Source: Gammaproteobacteria bacterium
GTDB taxonomy: Bacteria > Pseudomonadota > Gammaproteobacteria > Steroidobacterales > Steroidobacteraceae
Reading direction: 5' to 3'
Length of the DNA stretch: 64,000 nucleotides
Assembly: GCA_016874055.1 (NCBI GenBank)
Contig: VGVG01000001.1
Span: forward strand, 136,816 to 200,815
How positions within the stretch are numbered: position 1 is the stretch's first letter; each line of letters opens with the position of its first letter. Both the position numbers and the translations under genes were made by a program. The notes under the pieces are model-generated. The model had not been told where the DNA came from. It was given only the letters and a program-made list of their open reading frames with translations, and made no database searches. Below are positions 36,205 through 44,209 of the stretch, piece after piece.

Positions 36205-36801
36205 GGAGAAAGTTCCCGCAACGTGGACCAGAGTTGGCTAAGTCTACTCGCTACGTCAATGCGGCAGTAGGCTCGAATCGCTTCATTCCTCTATTCGGAG
36301 TTCCGCATGTTTGGGGTCGTACATCTTCTTCCAAAGTACGCCTCGCCAAATTTAACGCTGTGGGTAGGACCCTTGCGCTTGGCGCTATTTCGGTCGGAAG
36401 CCTCGCTCAGCAACTGCCCGCGCTCACCGAGGTCGGCGGGCACTGCAGCTGCAAAACCGGTCGGCGCGGCGGATCCGAACAAGGCCCGCATCGACGCCTC
36501 GACAACTCCATTACGCCCGAAGAGACGGGTAAACGAGATTCCTGCGGCGCCACACCTTCGCTACTGGACCCTGACCGACCGCCGAAAAAGTTTGGCGACC
36601 TGCAGACAAACAATCGCTTTGGCGCATCACTAGTCACTACGATGGCGATGCCAACCGCGGTTAAAGTACGTTGTGGGTTTCCGGGCAGGAACTGGGCGGC
36701 TCGGTGATAGCGTGCGTCCACACCTCAGCTTTCTGGTTATGAATAGGTTTCAGTAATAAGCATTAGTTAGTATTGTATGATAAACACTATTAAGATTTTA
36801 T
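36205..36801. other. Gene-poor, partly AT-rich region with possible gene remnant
   Basis: These 597 bases have no intact gene I can support. In one plus-strand frame (36307-36633) the stretch AADPNKARIDAS...VNEIPAAPHLRYWTL resembles the N-terminal linker of secreted M16 peptidases, and a neighbouring frame carries a short continuation, so a decayed fragment is possible. The resemblance is weak. From about 36730 to 36801 the sequence becomes markedly AT-rich, with TATGAT at 36776-36781 as a possible -10 element for the DUF192 gene. Confidence 0.35.
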
Positions 36802-37284
36802 ATGACTAAAGTCAAAATCGCCACTGCCCTCGCTTTTCTGCTCAGCACGATAAGCGCGATACCGGGGTTTAGTCAGGGCGATCCGGCCCCGCTGTTGTCG
36901 TTTCCGACTAGCACGGTAACGGTCGAAAGTAGCGGGGGTCCGCATCAGTTCGAGGTCTGGATCGCCGATACGCCGGCGCGGCAGGCGCAGGGGTTGATGT
37001 TCGTTCGGGAGTTGCCGAGTTCTCAAGGGATGCTGTTCGTCAACGATCCACCACGGGTCGCCTCGTTTTGGATGCGCAATACCTTCATTCCGCTCGACAT
37101 CCTGTTCATCGATGAGCGAGGTCGAATCGTCGAGATCTTCGCCAACACCACGCCGCTGTCCGACACGCCAATCGGAGCGCGCACCCCCGTTCGTGCCGTG
37201 CTCGAATTACGCGGCGGCGAATCCAAGCGCCGCGGAATCAACAGGGGTGATCGAGTCAAACATCCGGCGTTTCGAAAACGCTAA
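36802..37284 (+). CDS. Exported DUF192 family protein
   Basis: This 160-residue protein has a signal peptide (IATALAFLLSTISAIPGFSQ) and a DUF192 domain. The domain is typical: FEVWIADTPARQAQGLMFVR, SSQGMLFVNDPPRVASFWMR, NTFIPLDILFIDERGRIVEI, and ARTPVRAVLELRGGESKRRG. DUF192 proteins are small beta-barrel proteins of unknown role, usually periplasmic. The AT-rich leader just upstream is likely its promoter. No operon partner is evident on the plus strand. Confidence 0.9.
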   Translation: MTKVKIATALAFLLSTISAIPGFSQGDPAPLLSFPTSTVTVESSGGPHQFEVWIADTPARQAQGLMFVRELPSSQGMLFVNDPPRVASFWMRNTFIPLDILFIDERGRIVEIFANTTPLSDTPIGARTPVRAVLELRGGESKRRGINRGDRVKHPAFRKR

Positions 37285-37452
37285 CCTAATTGTCAGTGTA
37301 GGTAACACTCGCTCGCGATGCTCCAACTGTGAGCGGCCTCGGAGCGGCGGCGCCGTCACGGACGCGGCGCATTACGCCCTGTTTTCGCCGAGTGAGTCCG
37401 CAGCGAGCGCGCACAGCCTCTGATTTGCCGGGTGCTACTGCGACTGCATCGC

Positions 37453-37701
37453 TTAATCGACCCGACTCGTGGACACCCGTTCGAGCTCGCCGCGCTCACT
37501 GACCTGCAGCCGGACCTCGATCGGCCTGCAGCAGACTTGGCAGTCCTCGATATAACTGCGCGACGCATCGGTAAGATCGAGCATGGAACCATAGCGTTCG
37601 CCGCACCAGGGGCACTGCAGTTCGACAAACAGGCCGAGCTCTGACGTCGAGGACTCAACACCACCCGGCTCAAAGACGGGCGCAAGACCTATAGAGTGCA
37701 T
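37453..37701 (-). CDS. CPXCG-motif cysteine-rich small protein
   Basis: This 82-residue protein has two cysteine pairs, LQCPWCGERYGSMLDL and YIEDCQVCCRPIEVRLQV, typical of the small CPXCG family. The four cysteines could bind zinc. The start is uncertain: ATG 37701 gives an N-terminal tail longer than usual. A separate 35-codon minus-strand frame upstream (37670-37777, MHKPGDRSDAGQLMTQVATL onward) overlaps the start by about 32 bases and could be a leader peptide. Function unknown. Confidence 0.8.
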   Translation of the reverse strand: MHSIGLAPVFEPGGVESSTSELGLFVELQCPWCGERYGSMLDLTDASRSYIEDCQVCCRPIEVRLQVSERGELERVSTSRVD

Positions 37702-37826
37702 CGATCGTCTCGGAATCGAGCGTCGCGACTTGGGTCATTAGTTGTCCCGCGTCAGAGCGGTCGCCGGGCTTATGCATGGGTCGATGATAAACTCCCAACA
37801 AAGTTGCTGGTACCGGGGAAACTGTA

Positions 37827-38531
37827 ATGAATCGCATCAACCCTAGGGCACGCTCAGCCACCGTCATCACGCTATCGCTACTCATTGTTGTAACGACAAA
37901 TCTTCAGTCCGCTGTATCACCTGTCGGGGAGCTTCTCACGACGAGCCATCGAGATTTTTGTGCCATCGTACAGCGCCAGCTAGCGGACACCACATTACCG
38001 CTCACCAATAAAATTCACGTCTCCAAAAACGCCTTCACTGAATCCAAGGCACGTGTTCAGCCTACCGAAACACATCAGTTCTTGGACACGGACGCCAACG
38101 GTCGCCTAATCGGCATCTCCTGCAAGACTAAAAGCGCCGATCATCTGCGGGCGGTTCACGGGACCCCCGCCGCTCGTGATCCGGCTCTCCCACCGCGCAG
38201 CTGTCGTGATGTGCATCGAGCGATGGTTGTTCAGCTCTGGGCGAGCTTTAATGAAAACGAGCGCGCATCGTCGGCGTTTGCGCCCCATCGTGTGATGCTT
38301 GACACCGACACTCAGAGCTATACCGGCTCAGGTTGGCTTGGATCACCCGCTGAGGCGTACCTCAGCGGCGATGGTCGATTACACCTGCGCGCCTCGGCGC
38401 TCCTTGCGGAGTGGGAAGACTGGCGCTGGAAAATCATGCCGAAGAGCTTCCGAGGCAATCATTACTGCCATCTCGTCGCACCCGAACGCATCCGCGCACT
38501 GATGCGCGCCGAGGAAAGTCTCCGCCGCTGA
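37827..38531 (+). CDS. Hypothetical exported protein
   Basis: I do not recognise this 234-residue protein. A signal-like hydrophobic stretch follows a basic N-terminus (MNRINPRARSATVITLSLLI and on to the mature part). The mature part is rich in Arg, Ala and His, with single cysteines in RDFCAIVQ, GISCKTK, PRSCRDV and NHYCHLV, so two disulfides are possible. TDTQSYTGSGWLGSPAEAYL and ALLAEWEDWRWKIMPKSFRG look like conserved blocks. GGGGAAA precedes the ATG. Its 3' end overlaps the last part of the antisense OsmC frame. Confidence 0.65.
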   Translation: MNRINPRARSATVITLSLLIVVTTNLQSAVSPVGELLTTSHRDFCAIVQRQLADTTLPLTNKIHVSKNAFTESKARVQPTETHQFLDTDANGRLIGISCKTKSADHLRAVHGTPAARDPALPPRSCRDVHRAMVVQLWASFNENERASSAFAPHRVMLDTDTQSYTGSGWLGSPAEAYLSGDGRLHLRASALLAEWEDWRWKIMPKSFRGNHYCHLVAPERIRALMRAEESLRR

Positions 38532-38956
38532 CGACAGTGAGTTCGAGGTGTTTGCTCGCCTTGAGCGAGCTCGAAATTAGACAGACCTGCTCGGCCTGCT
38601 CGAGTAGCTTGCGCGCACGCTCTTGATCGGCTCCGGGCGGGACGACGAGCGTGGCGTAAACGGTGAATTTCGTGTAGTGACTGACCTGCTCGATCCGATC
38701 GAGCTTACCTTTCCACTTTGCAGTCGAGGTGCAACCACTCGTAGCGCGAGGCTGCCGCCACGGCCCGGAAGCTTAAGACGAAACAGTCGATGAGCGCCAC
38801 CGTCAGCAGCGTCTCCGGAGACCATTTGTCGCCGGGACCGCCGAACTCGATCGGGGGCTCGCTCGAAAGCGACGGTAAGCCGGATGACTCCAGAGTGACG
38901 GAGCCTGCGCTGCCACTTGACGCACTGACCGAATAAACGTGCGGAAAAGGGTGCAT
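38434..38956 (-). pseudogene. OsmC-family peroxidase-like gene, one frameshift
   Basis: OsmC proteins reduce organic hydroperoxides with a cysteine pair. Frame one from ATG 38956 gives MHPFPHVYSVSASSGSAGSV, PPIEFGGPGDKWSPETLLTV and ALIDCFVLSFRAVAA (first Cys), ending at TAA just after LDCKVER. Frame two continues GKLDRIEQVSHYTKFTVYAT, LVVPPGADQERARKLLEQAE and QVCLISSSLKA (second Cys). One extra A in GGAAAGGTAAG near 38713 explains the break. Without it the protein is a full OsmC domain; the conserved part ends near 38535 and the frame runs on to 38434. Confidence 0.88.
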
Positions 38957-39064
38957 GGCGTCTCCAAAAAATGAATCCCGAACTCAGAACATTATCCCGC
39001 AGGTTAGATCCCAGCACAGGCGATCACGCTTGCTGCAACGTGCACTGCCCCTCAAAATGGCTAA

Positions 39065-40270
39065 ATGACTGAGGAAAACCGCAGCGGCCCCCGCCGACTT
39101 CCCGCCACGATGGACGCCTCTCGCGAAGCACGTGATGAGCGAAGGACTCGACTCCGCGAACAAGGTCTGGAGATCGATGCACTGTGCGGTACCAGTCTCG
39201 AGTTGGACCCCGAAAAGCTTGCCGGAAGTATCGAAGGCTTCATTGGCTATGCTCAGATGCCACTTGGCGTCGCGGGTCCGGTACACATCAAGGGACTGCA
39301 CGCTGCGGGCGATTTCATGGTGCCGCTCGCTACGACCGAGGGCACGCTCGTCGCATCGTTTCAGCACGCCTTCAATGTGATCAACCGCTGCGACGGCGCC
39401 AATGCCGCATGCAGCCGACAACTCGTCGGTCGAGCGCCCTGCTTCGAGTTCGCCGACCTGCCGACGGCCATGCGAATCGCCGATTGGCTTCCCACACAGT
39501 TCGTATCGGCTCAGCAAGCCGCAGCTTCAACCTCACGCTTTTGTCGTCTCCACGGTCAAAAAATTTCGGTCCTAGGTAATACCGTCTACCTCATGTTCGA
39601 GTTCTCGACCGGTGACGCTGCCGGTCAAAATATGGTGACGCTCGCCACCCAAGCGATTTGCCAGCATTTGCTGCCGAGCATGCCCGCGCAACCGGTAAGC
39701 TGGCTGCTTGAGTCGGCACTCTCCGGCGACAAGCGCTCCTCGGCTCAAGCCTTCTTGGGCGCTCGCGGTCGCAATGCGTCCGCCGAAATCATGATTCCCA
39801 CGCGTACCGTCAGCCGCTACTGGCGCGCTGATCCTGCAGCGATGGCGCGCTGCTGGGGTCAAGCCGTCGCCGGTGCTTCGCAGACGGGTGCGGTAGGACT
39901 GCAGGGGAATGTCGCGAATGGCCTTGCCGCACTCTTCATCGCCTGCGGACAGGACGTCGCTTGCGTTTCAGAAGCGACCACCTCTATCACGCGTTTCGAA
40001 GTTACTGCATCCGGCGACCTATACACCTCGGTCACCCTACCTAATCTCGTCGTCGGTACAGTCGGTGGAGGTACTTTTCTGCCGACAGCGCGTGAATGCC
40101 TCGCCATGCTCGGCTGCGTGGGCACCGGTACCGCCGCAAAGTTTGCAGAGGTCTGTGCAGTGGTGGCCCTTGCCGGCGAACTGTCGCTTATCGGTGCGAT
40201 GGCCAGCGGTGCGTTTGCCAACGCGCATGCCATCGGCGGTCGTAAGGGGCGCGGAACTAGCGATACCTAA
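39065..40270 (+). CDS. Hydroxymethylglutaryl-CoA reductase
   Basis: HMG-CoA reductase makes mevalonate from HMG-CoA with NAD(P)H. The 401-residue soluble protein shows YAQMPLGVAGPVHIKG, the catalytic Glu in PLATTEGTLVASFQHA, LMFEFSTGDAAGQNMVTLAT, a Lys in SGDKRSSAQAF, the Asp in IACGQDVACVSEATTS, GTVGGGTFLPTARECLAMLG, and a C-terminal His in FANAHAIGG. The motif pattern is closer to class I than to class II enzymes. The mevalonate pathway is uncommon in gammaproteobacteria, and no other pathway gene lies in the window. The DUF374 acyltransferase follows directly. Confidence 0.9.
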   Translation: MTEENRSGPRRLPATMDASREARDERRTRLREQGLEIDALCGTSLELDPEKLAGSIEGFIGYAQMPLGVAGPVHIKGLHAAGDFMVPLATTEGTLVASFQHAFNVINRCDGANAACSRQLVGRAPCFEFADLPTAMRIADWLPTQFVSAQQAAASTSRFCRLHGQKISVLGNTVYLMFEFSTGDAAGQNMVTLATQAICQHLLPSMPAQPVSWLLESALSGDKRSSAQAFLGARGRNASAEIMIPTRTVSRYWRADPAAMARCWGQAVAGASQTGAVGLQGNVANGLAALFIACGQDVACVSEATTSITRFEVTASGDLYTSVTLPNLVVGTVGGGTFLPTARECLAMLGCVGTGTAAKFAEVCAVVALAGELSLIGAMASGAFANAHAIGGRKGRGTSDT

Positions 40271-40275
40271 AAACT

Positions 40276-41040
40276 TTGACCGCTCCGGAACCTCAATCTT
40301 TGGACTCTGCAGACTCCTCGGCACGGCCGCGCAAACCTCTACGACGTTTTTTTCTGCACTCGGTACTGCCGCCTTTTGGATGGCGTATGTATCGAGCGCT
40401 CGGCCGCTCTTGGACTTATGACGAGCAGGATGTCTACATTCTTCGCGATCTCATCGCAGCGCGGCAACCCGTAGTTGGCGCCTTCTACCATTCGCGCACT
40501 TTCGCATTACTGCATTACTTCAGCCTACCCGCCCAGGGACGCTGGATCCTGATGTGCTCGCAGAGCCGCGACGGAGAAGCGATGGCGCGTATCGAGGAGG
40601 GTCTCGGTTTTCGTGTTGCGCGCGGCTCCTCGGGCAAGGGTGGTGCAAGAGCGCTCGTCGAGATAATAAAAGCACAGCGCGAGGATCGTGGACTCAATTC
40701 CTGCCTTGCGATCGACGGCTCTCGCGGTCCGCGCGGCATCGCCCAACTAGGTAGCATCACGCTCGCTCAGAAAACGGGTAGCCTCTTGTTGCCCGTGGCA
40801 GCCTCGGCCTCTTTATGCTGGCGATGGAGCAGCTCTTGGGATCGAACCCTGGTTCCGAAACCGGGTGCCACGATCACGGTACGCATCGGTGAGCCCATCG
40901 AAGTGCCGAACAAGCTCGACGAGGCGCGGTACGAAACCCTGCGTCGTCAGCTCGAAGATAAGATGTTCTCACTGCACTCGGCCCTTGATAAATATACGGG
41001 GTGTATCGATCCGGAACCGCTACGCGTTCCAACAGTTTGA
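40276..41040 (+). CDS. DUF374 / lysophospholipid acyltransferase-like protein
   Basis: This 254-residue protein of the DUF374 group is related to the LPLAT acyltransferases. The substrate-site arginine-rich motifs are GAFYHSRTFALLHYF, LMCSQSRDGEAMARIEEGLG, FRVARGSSGKGGARALVEII, and LAIDGSRGPRGIAQLGSITL, ending LVPKPGATITVRIGEPIEV. Unlike typical family members with HG-R at the first motif, it has YHSRTF, keeping the His. The start is a TTG at 40276, five bases after HMG-CoA reductase; no ATG precedes the first motif except at MYRALG. It is probably cotranscribed with the reductase. Confidence 0.85.
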   Translation: MTAPEPQSLDSADSSARPRKPLRRFFLHSVLPPFGWRMYRALGRSWTYDEQDVYILRDLIAARQPVVGAFYHSRTFALLHYFSLPAQGRWILMCSQSRDGEAMARIEEGLGFRVARGSSGKGGARALVEIIKAQREDRGLNSCLAIDGSRGPRGIAQLGSITLAQKTGSLLLPVAASASLCWRWSSSWDRTLVPKPGATITVRIGEPIEVPNKLDEARYETLRRQLEDKMFSLHSALDKYTGCIDPEPLRVPTV

Positions 41041-41243
41041 GCGTGTGAGTTCAACTTAAAGCTCAATATGATCAGGTTCTACCCATTCGCAAACTGCGTC
41101 CGCTCTTCATAAGTTCTGCTCTCTTCTCGACCGCCAGTGCAGCGCCCAACGCCCTGCTACAACCTTGGTCGGGGCCGTATGGCGGAGTTCCGCCGTTCGA
41201 TCAGGCTTCACCTGCGCTACTCGCCCCGGCTCTCGAAGCCAGC

Positions 41244-43220
41244 ATGACTGAGCATCTCGCCGAACTCGATCGCGTCGCCAACGAGCCGGCTGCACCGACC
41301 TTCGCCAATACCCTCGCAGCCATGGAACGCTCCGGACGAGCGCTCGATCGCGCCTTCACCGTGTACTACATCTTCGGTTCCACGCTGAGTGATGAGGCGG
41401 TGCAACAGGTCGAGCGCGATACCGAACCTAAAATGGCTGCCTTCCGCGACTCTATCACTCAGAACGAGAAACTCTTTTGTCGTATCGCGACCGTCTATGA
41501 AACCCGTGAAACCTGCGGTCTGACGGCGCAGGAGCAACGTCTCACCTGGCTCACCTACACCAACTTCGTTCGCGCAGGTGCGAAGCTTGATACCGGATCA
41601 AAGAAACGTCTCGTGGATATCAATCAGTCGCTAGCCGGTTTCTTCACCCAATTCAGCCAAAACCTGCTCGCCGAAGAAGGTGAACGCTTCACGGTCCTCG
41701 ATAGCGAAGCCGATCTCGCGGGACTTTCCGCCTCCGTACGCACAGGTTTTGCTGCCGATGCCGAACGTCGAGGTCGCGGTGGAAAATGGATCATCGCCAA
41801 CACCCGCTCCTCGGTTGAACCCTTCCTCACTTACTCAACGCGACGCGACCTGCGAGAAAAAGTTTGGCGGGTCTTCGTCAATCGCGGTGATAACGGCGAT
41901 GCGCGCGATAACAACGCTATTATTGGTCAGATCCTGCGGCTGCGTGCCGAACGCCCGCGCCTGCTAGGTTTCGAAACTCACGCGCATTGGCGTCTCGAGA
42001 GCTCTATGGCTCGTACTCCGGAACGCGCCATGCAACTTATGGAAGCCGTTTGGACCCCAGCTGTCGCTCGTGTCCGTGAAGAAGTTGCGGCTATGCAGAG
42101 GATCGCCGACGCAGAAAGCGCGCGTATTACGATCGAGCCGTGGGACTACCGTCATTACGCCGAAAAAGTCCGAAAGGCGAAGTACGACCTTGATACCAAC
42201 GAACTCAAGTCTTACCTGCAGCTCGAGCAATTGCGCGAGGGCATGTTCTACGTGGCGGGGGAACTCTTTGGCATGACCTTCACGGCCTTACCCGAAGGTA
42301 ACGTCTCGGTCTACCACCCCGATGTCCGCGTCTGGCGCGTCGATAACAAAGCCGGTAAGTTCATCGGTCTGTGGTACTTCGATCCGTATGCGCGGGTCGG
42401 CAAGCAAGCGGGGGCGTGGATGAGCGCCTACCGAAACCAGGAGCGGTTCGATGGTGAGGTCAAAACCATCGTCTCGAACAATTCCAATTTCGTAAAGGGT
42501 AAACCCGGTGAACCGGTGCTCATCAGCTGGGATGATTCGGTCACGCTCTTCCACGAATTCGGACACGCACTGCACGGACTGTCCAGTGACGTGAACTATC
42601 CGAGTGTCTCCGGAACCAATGTCGCGCGTGACTATGTCGAATTCCCCTCGCAACTACTCGAGCATTGGCTACCGGTCAAGGAAGTGCTTGATCGCTTCGC
42701 CGTCCACCATCAGACGGGTAAGCCGATCCCGGCGGAGCTTGTCGCCAAGGTGGAGCGCGCGAAGACGTTCAATCAAGGTTTTGCCACCGTCGAATATCTG
42801 TCTGCCGCCCTCGTCGATATGAGGCTTCATCTGGCGGCACGGCCAGACTCTCGCATCGATCCAGATGCCTTCGAGCGTGAGACGCTCGCCAAACTGGGTA
42901 TGCCGAAAGAGATCGTCGTGCGTCATCGAACCTCGCAGTTCGGTCACATATTTTCAGGAGACGGGTACTCGGCGGGCTACTATAGCTGTCTGTGGTCCGA
43001 CACGCTCACCGCTGATGCTTGGGAAGCGTTCACGGAAGGCAAGGGTGCCTGGGATCACGGGATTGCAAAGCGCCTGCGCGACCATGTTTTCTCGGTCGGA
43101 AATACTGTCGATCCCGCTGACGGGTACCACTCTTTCCGCGGTCGCGACCCTCAAATCGAAGCATTGATGCGTAAGCGCGGTTTTGTTCCTACGTCCGCCT
43201 CCAGGCCATCCGCTCAATGA
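41244..43220 (+). CDS. M3 family metallopeptidase (oligopeptidase / Dcp-like)
   Basis: This zinc endopeptidase has 658 residues from ATG 41244. The site SVTLFHEFGHALHGLSSDVN carries HEFGH, and the third zinc ligand lies in YVEFPSQLLEHWLPV. The C-terminal domain has QFGHIFSGDGYSAGYYSCLW. The same frame stays open upstream to 41048 and encodes a normal exported N-terminus (RPLFISSALFSTASAAPNAL, then LLQPWSGPYGGVPPFDQ) but has no ATG, GTG or TTG; an ATG at 41068 lies in another frame. A one-base loss near 41076-41080 would reconnect them, so the present protein may lack its signal peptide. Confidence 0.88.
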   Translation: MTEHLAELDRVANEPAAPTFANTLAAMERSGRALDRAFTVYYIFGSTLSDEAVQQVERDTEPKMAAFRDSITQNEKLFCRIATVYETRETCGLTAQEQRLTWLTYTNFVRAGAKLDTGSKKRLVDINQSLAGFFTQFSQNLLAEEGERFTVLDSEADLAGLSASVRTGFAADAERRGRGGKWIIANTRSSVEPFLTYSTRRDLREKVWRVFVNRGDNGDARDNNAIIGQILRLRAERPRLLGFETHAHWRLESSMARTPERAMQLMEAVWTPAVARVREEVAAMQRIADAESARITIEPWDYRHYAEKVRKAKYDLDTNELKSYLQLEQLREGMFYVAGELFGMTFTALPEGNVSVYHPDVRVWRVDNKAGKFIGLWYFDPYARVGKQAGAWMSAYRNQERFDGEVKTIVSNNSNFVKGKPGEPVLISWDDSVTLFHEFGHALHGLSSDVNYPSVSGTNVARDYVEFPSQLLEHWLPVKEVLDRFAVHHQTGKPIPAELVAKVERAKTFNQGFATVEYLSAALVDMRLHLAARPDSRIDPDAFERETLAKLGMPKEIVVRHRTSQFGHIFSGDGYSAGYYSCLWSDTLTADAWEAFTEGKGAWDHGIAKRLRDHVFSVGNTVDPADGYHSFRGRDPQIEALMRKRGFVPTSASRPSAQ

Positions 43221-43285
43221 AACCCGCATTTTCCACGCCGTTGCGGGGTAACATTGCACCGAAATGCTCTAGGCATAAGTTTTGG

Positions 43286-43314
43286 TTGCCTTTAGAATTC
43301 GCAATGTCTTAAAT
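43286..43314 (+). promoter_or_regulatory. Sigma70-like promoter before a small SANT-like gene
   Basis: TTGCCT (43286-43291) and TTAAAT (43309-43314) are spaced by 17 bases, matching a sigma70 promoter. The short leader to ATG 43332 leaves room for a start site near 43321. This is a prediction from sequence only. Confidence 0.55.
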
Positions 43315-43331
43315 CAACGAAAGATTAACTT

Positions 43332-43571
43332 ATGGCCAAAAAAACCGCTCGTACTGGAAAGAAAACCCGTCGCAACGTCGCCCCTTGGACGGCTGCGGAC
43401 GAAGCAAAGCTGCGTAAGCTCGCCGGAAAAATGCCGGCGTCCAAACTCTCAAAGCTTCTTGGCCGCTCTGTTGCTGCCATCACCTTCAAGGCATTTGCAA
43501 TGAGATTATCGCTGCGTCTGCCGAGCAGCAACCGCGGTCGGCGCCTTAAGGGTCCACAGCGCCGCGGCTAA
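43332..43571 (+). CDS. Small basic SANT/Myb-like protein
   Basis: This 79-residue, strongly basic protein starts with MAKKTARTGKKTRRNVAPWT and contains one helix-turn-helix-like unit, PWTAADEAKLRKLAGKMPAS followed by KLSKLLGRSVAAITFKAFAM, which recalls a Myb/SANT repeat (leading Trp, LRKLA, then a second helix pair). It ends in a basic tail (RGRRLKGPQRRG). It probably binds nucleic acid, perhaps as a small chromatin or regulatory protein; this is inference. A sigma70-like promoter stands upstream and a hairpin lies downstream, so it seems to be a single-gene unit. Confidence 0.75.
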   Translation: MAKKTARTGKKTRRNVAPWTAADEAKLRKLAGKMPASKLSKLLGRSVAAITFKAFAMRLSLRLPSSNRGRRLKGPQRRG

Positions 43572-43601
43572 GCGTCCCTTGTCCAGATGTCGAACACGGA
43601 A

Positions 43602-43628
43602 AGGGCCCTCACGTAAGTGAAGGGCCCT
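43602..43628 (+). terminator. Hairpin after the SANT-like gene, probable terminator
   Basis: AGGGCCCTCAC (43602-43612), loop GTAA, then GTGAAGGGCCCT (43617-43628) form an 11-pair stem with one bulged A. No long T-run follows immediately; T-rich CTTTTATTTT comes about 20 bases later. It may act as a terminator or RNA-end stabiliser. Confidence 0.55.
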
Positions 43629-44209
43629 ATTCATCTGGTCATTTGTCTTTTATTTTCGGCGACTCGCGATCGCTCTCAAAAATAAACTCCGCTCTTTCCC
43701 AAGCGCTCGTCACACCTCGCAGACCGAGAAAGCCGCGACCAACAGAAAACTGTCGATCCCCCACACACTCTCCACCGATCGATCGTACGCGTAGAGCGTA
43801 ATCACGATGATGACAGCGGCCATCGGCAAACCGAGCGCAGTAAACAGCAGCGCGATCAGCAACTAGACCAACGCCCACAAATTGCATCGGGTCTCGGCTG
43901 TAACATCAGGTAAAAGTAGCTCGAGCTGTCCTTAGATCAATCGGCGGGCCTGTTGAAGCGGCCGCTGATGTACATCAAATTTATCCCTGCGTCGGTCGGC
44001 GGGGCTTACCGCCGACTGTCCAGCACGCCGACGCTTAGCCCGATCCCGGCGGCGAACCCCACAGACTGCCTCGGAGGTTTTTGCTCAGAAAACTCCGCGC
44101 TGCAGGCCTTACCTTGAGCCTTGCCCTTGACTTGTTTTTAAAAATTACCCGTTGCGCTCGCACTGCTTGTACAACCTCGGAAAAGAATTTGGTCCTCGAA
44201 TCGATTTTG
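43629..44209. other. Intergenic region with a short decayed membrane-protein frame
   Basis: No intact gene is supported. A minus-strand frame (43710-43862) would encode about 50 residues, LLIALLFTALGLPMAAVIIV and onward, resembling a membrane hairpin; an in-frame TAG directly upstream follows a plausible NLWALV continuation, so it may be a broken small membrane gene. There is no ribosome site. A hairpin GTCGGCGG-GGCTTA-CCGCCGAC lies near 43995-44016. The remaining bases show nothing recognisable. Confidence 0.3.

Noticed and set aside
36144-36707. 187-codon plus-strand frame in the gene-poor region
   Set aside because: It starts inside the antisense of the lipoprotein signal, has atypical composition and no recognisable motif or ribosome site.
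37670-37777. 35-codon minus-strand frame (MHKPGDRSDAG...) overlapping the CPXCG gene
   Set aside because: Could be a leader peptide, but it has no good ribosome site or known family, so it is only mentioned under the CPXCG gene.
43639-43887. 82-codon minus-strand frame after the SANT-like gene
   Set aside because: A neighbouring frame has the more natural membrane-helix sequence but is stopped; neither supports an intact gene.
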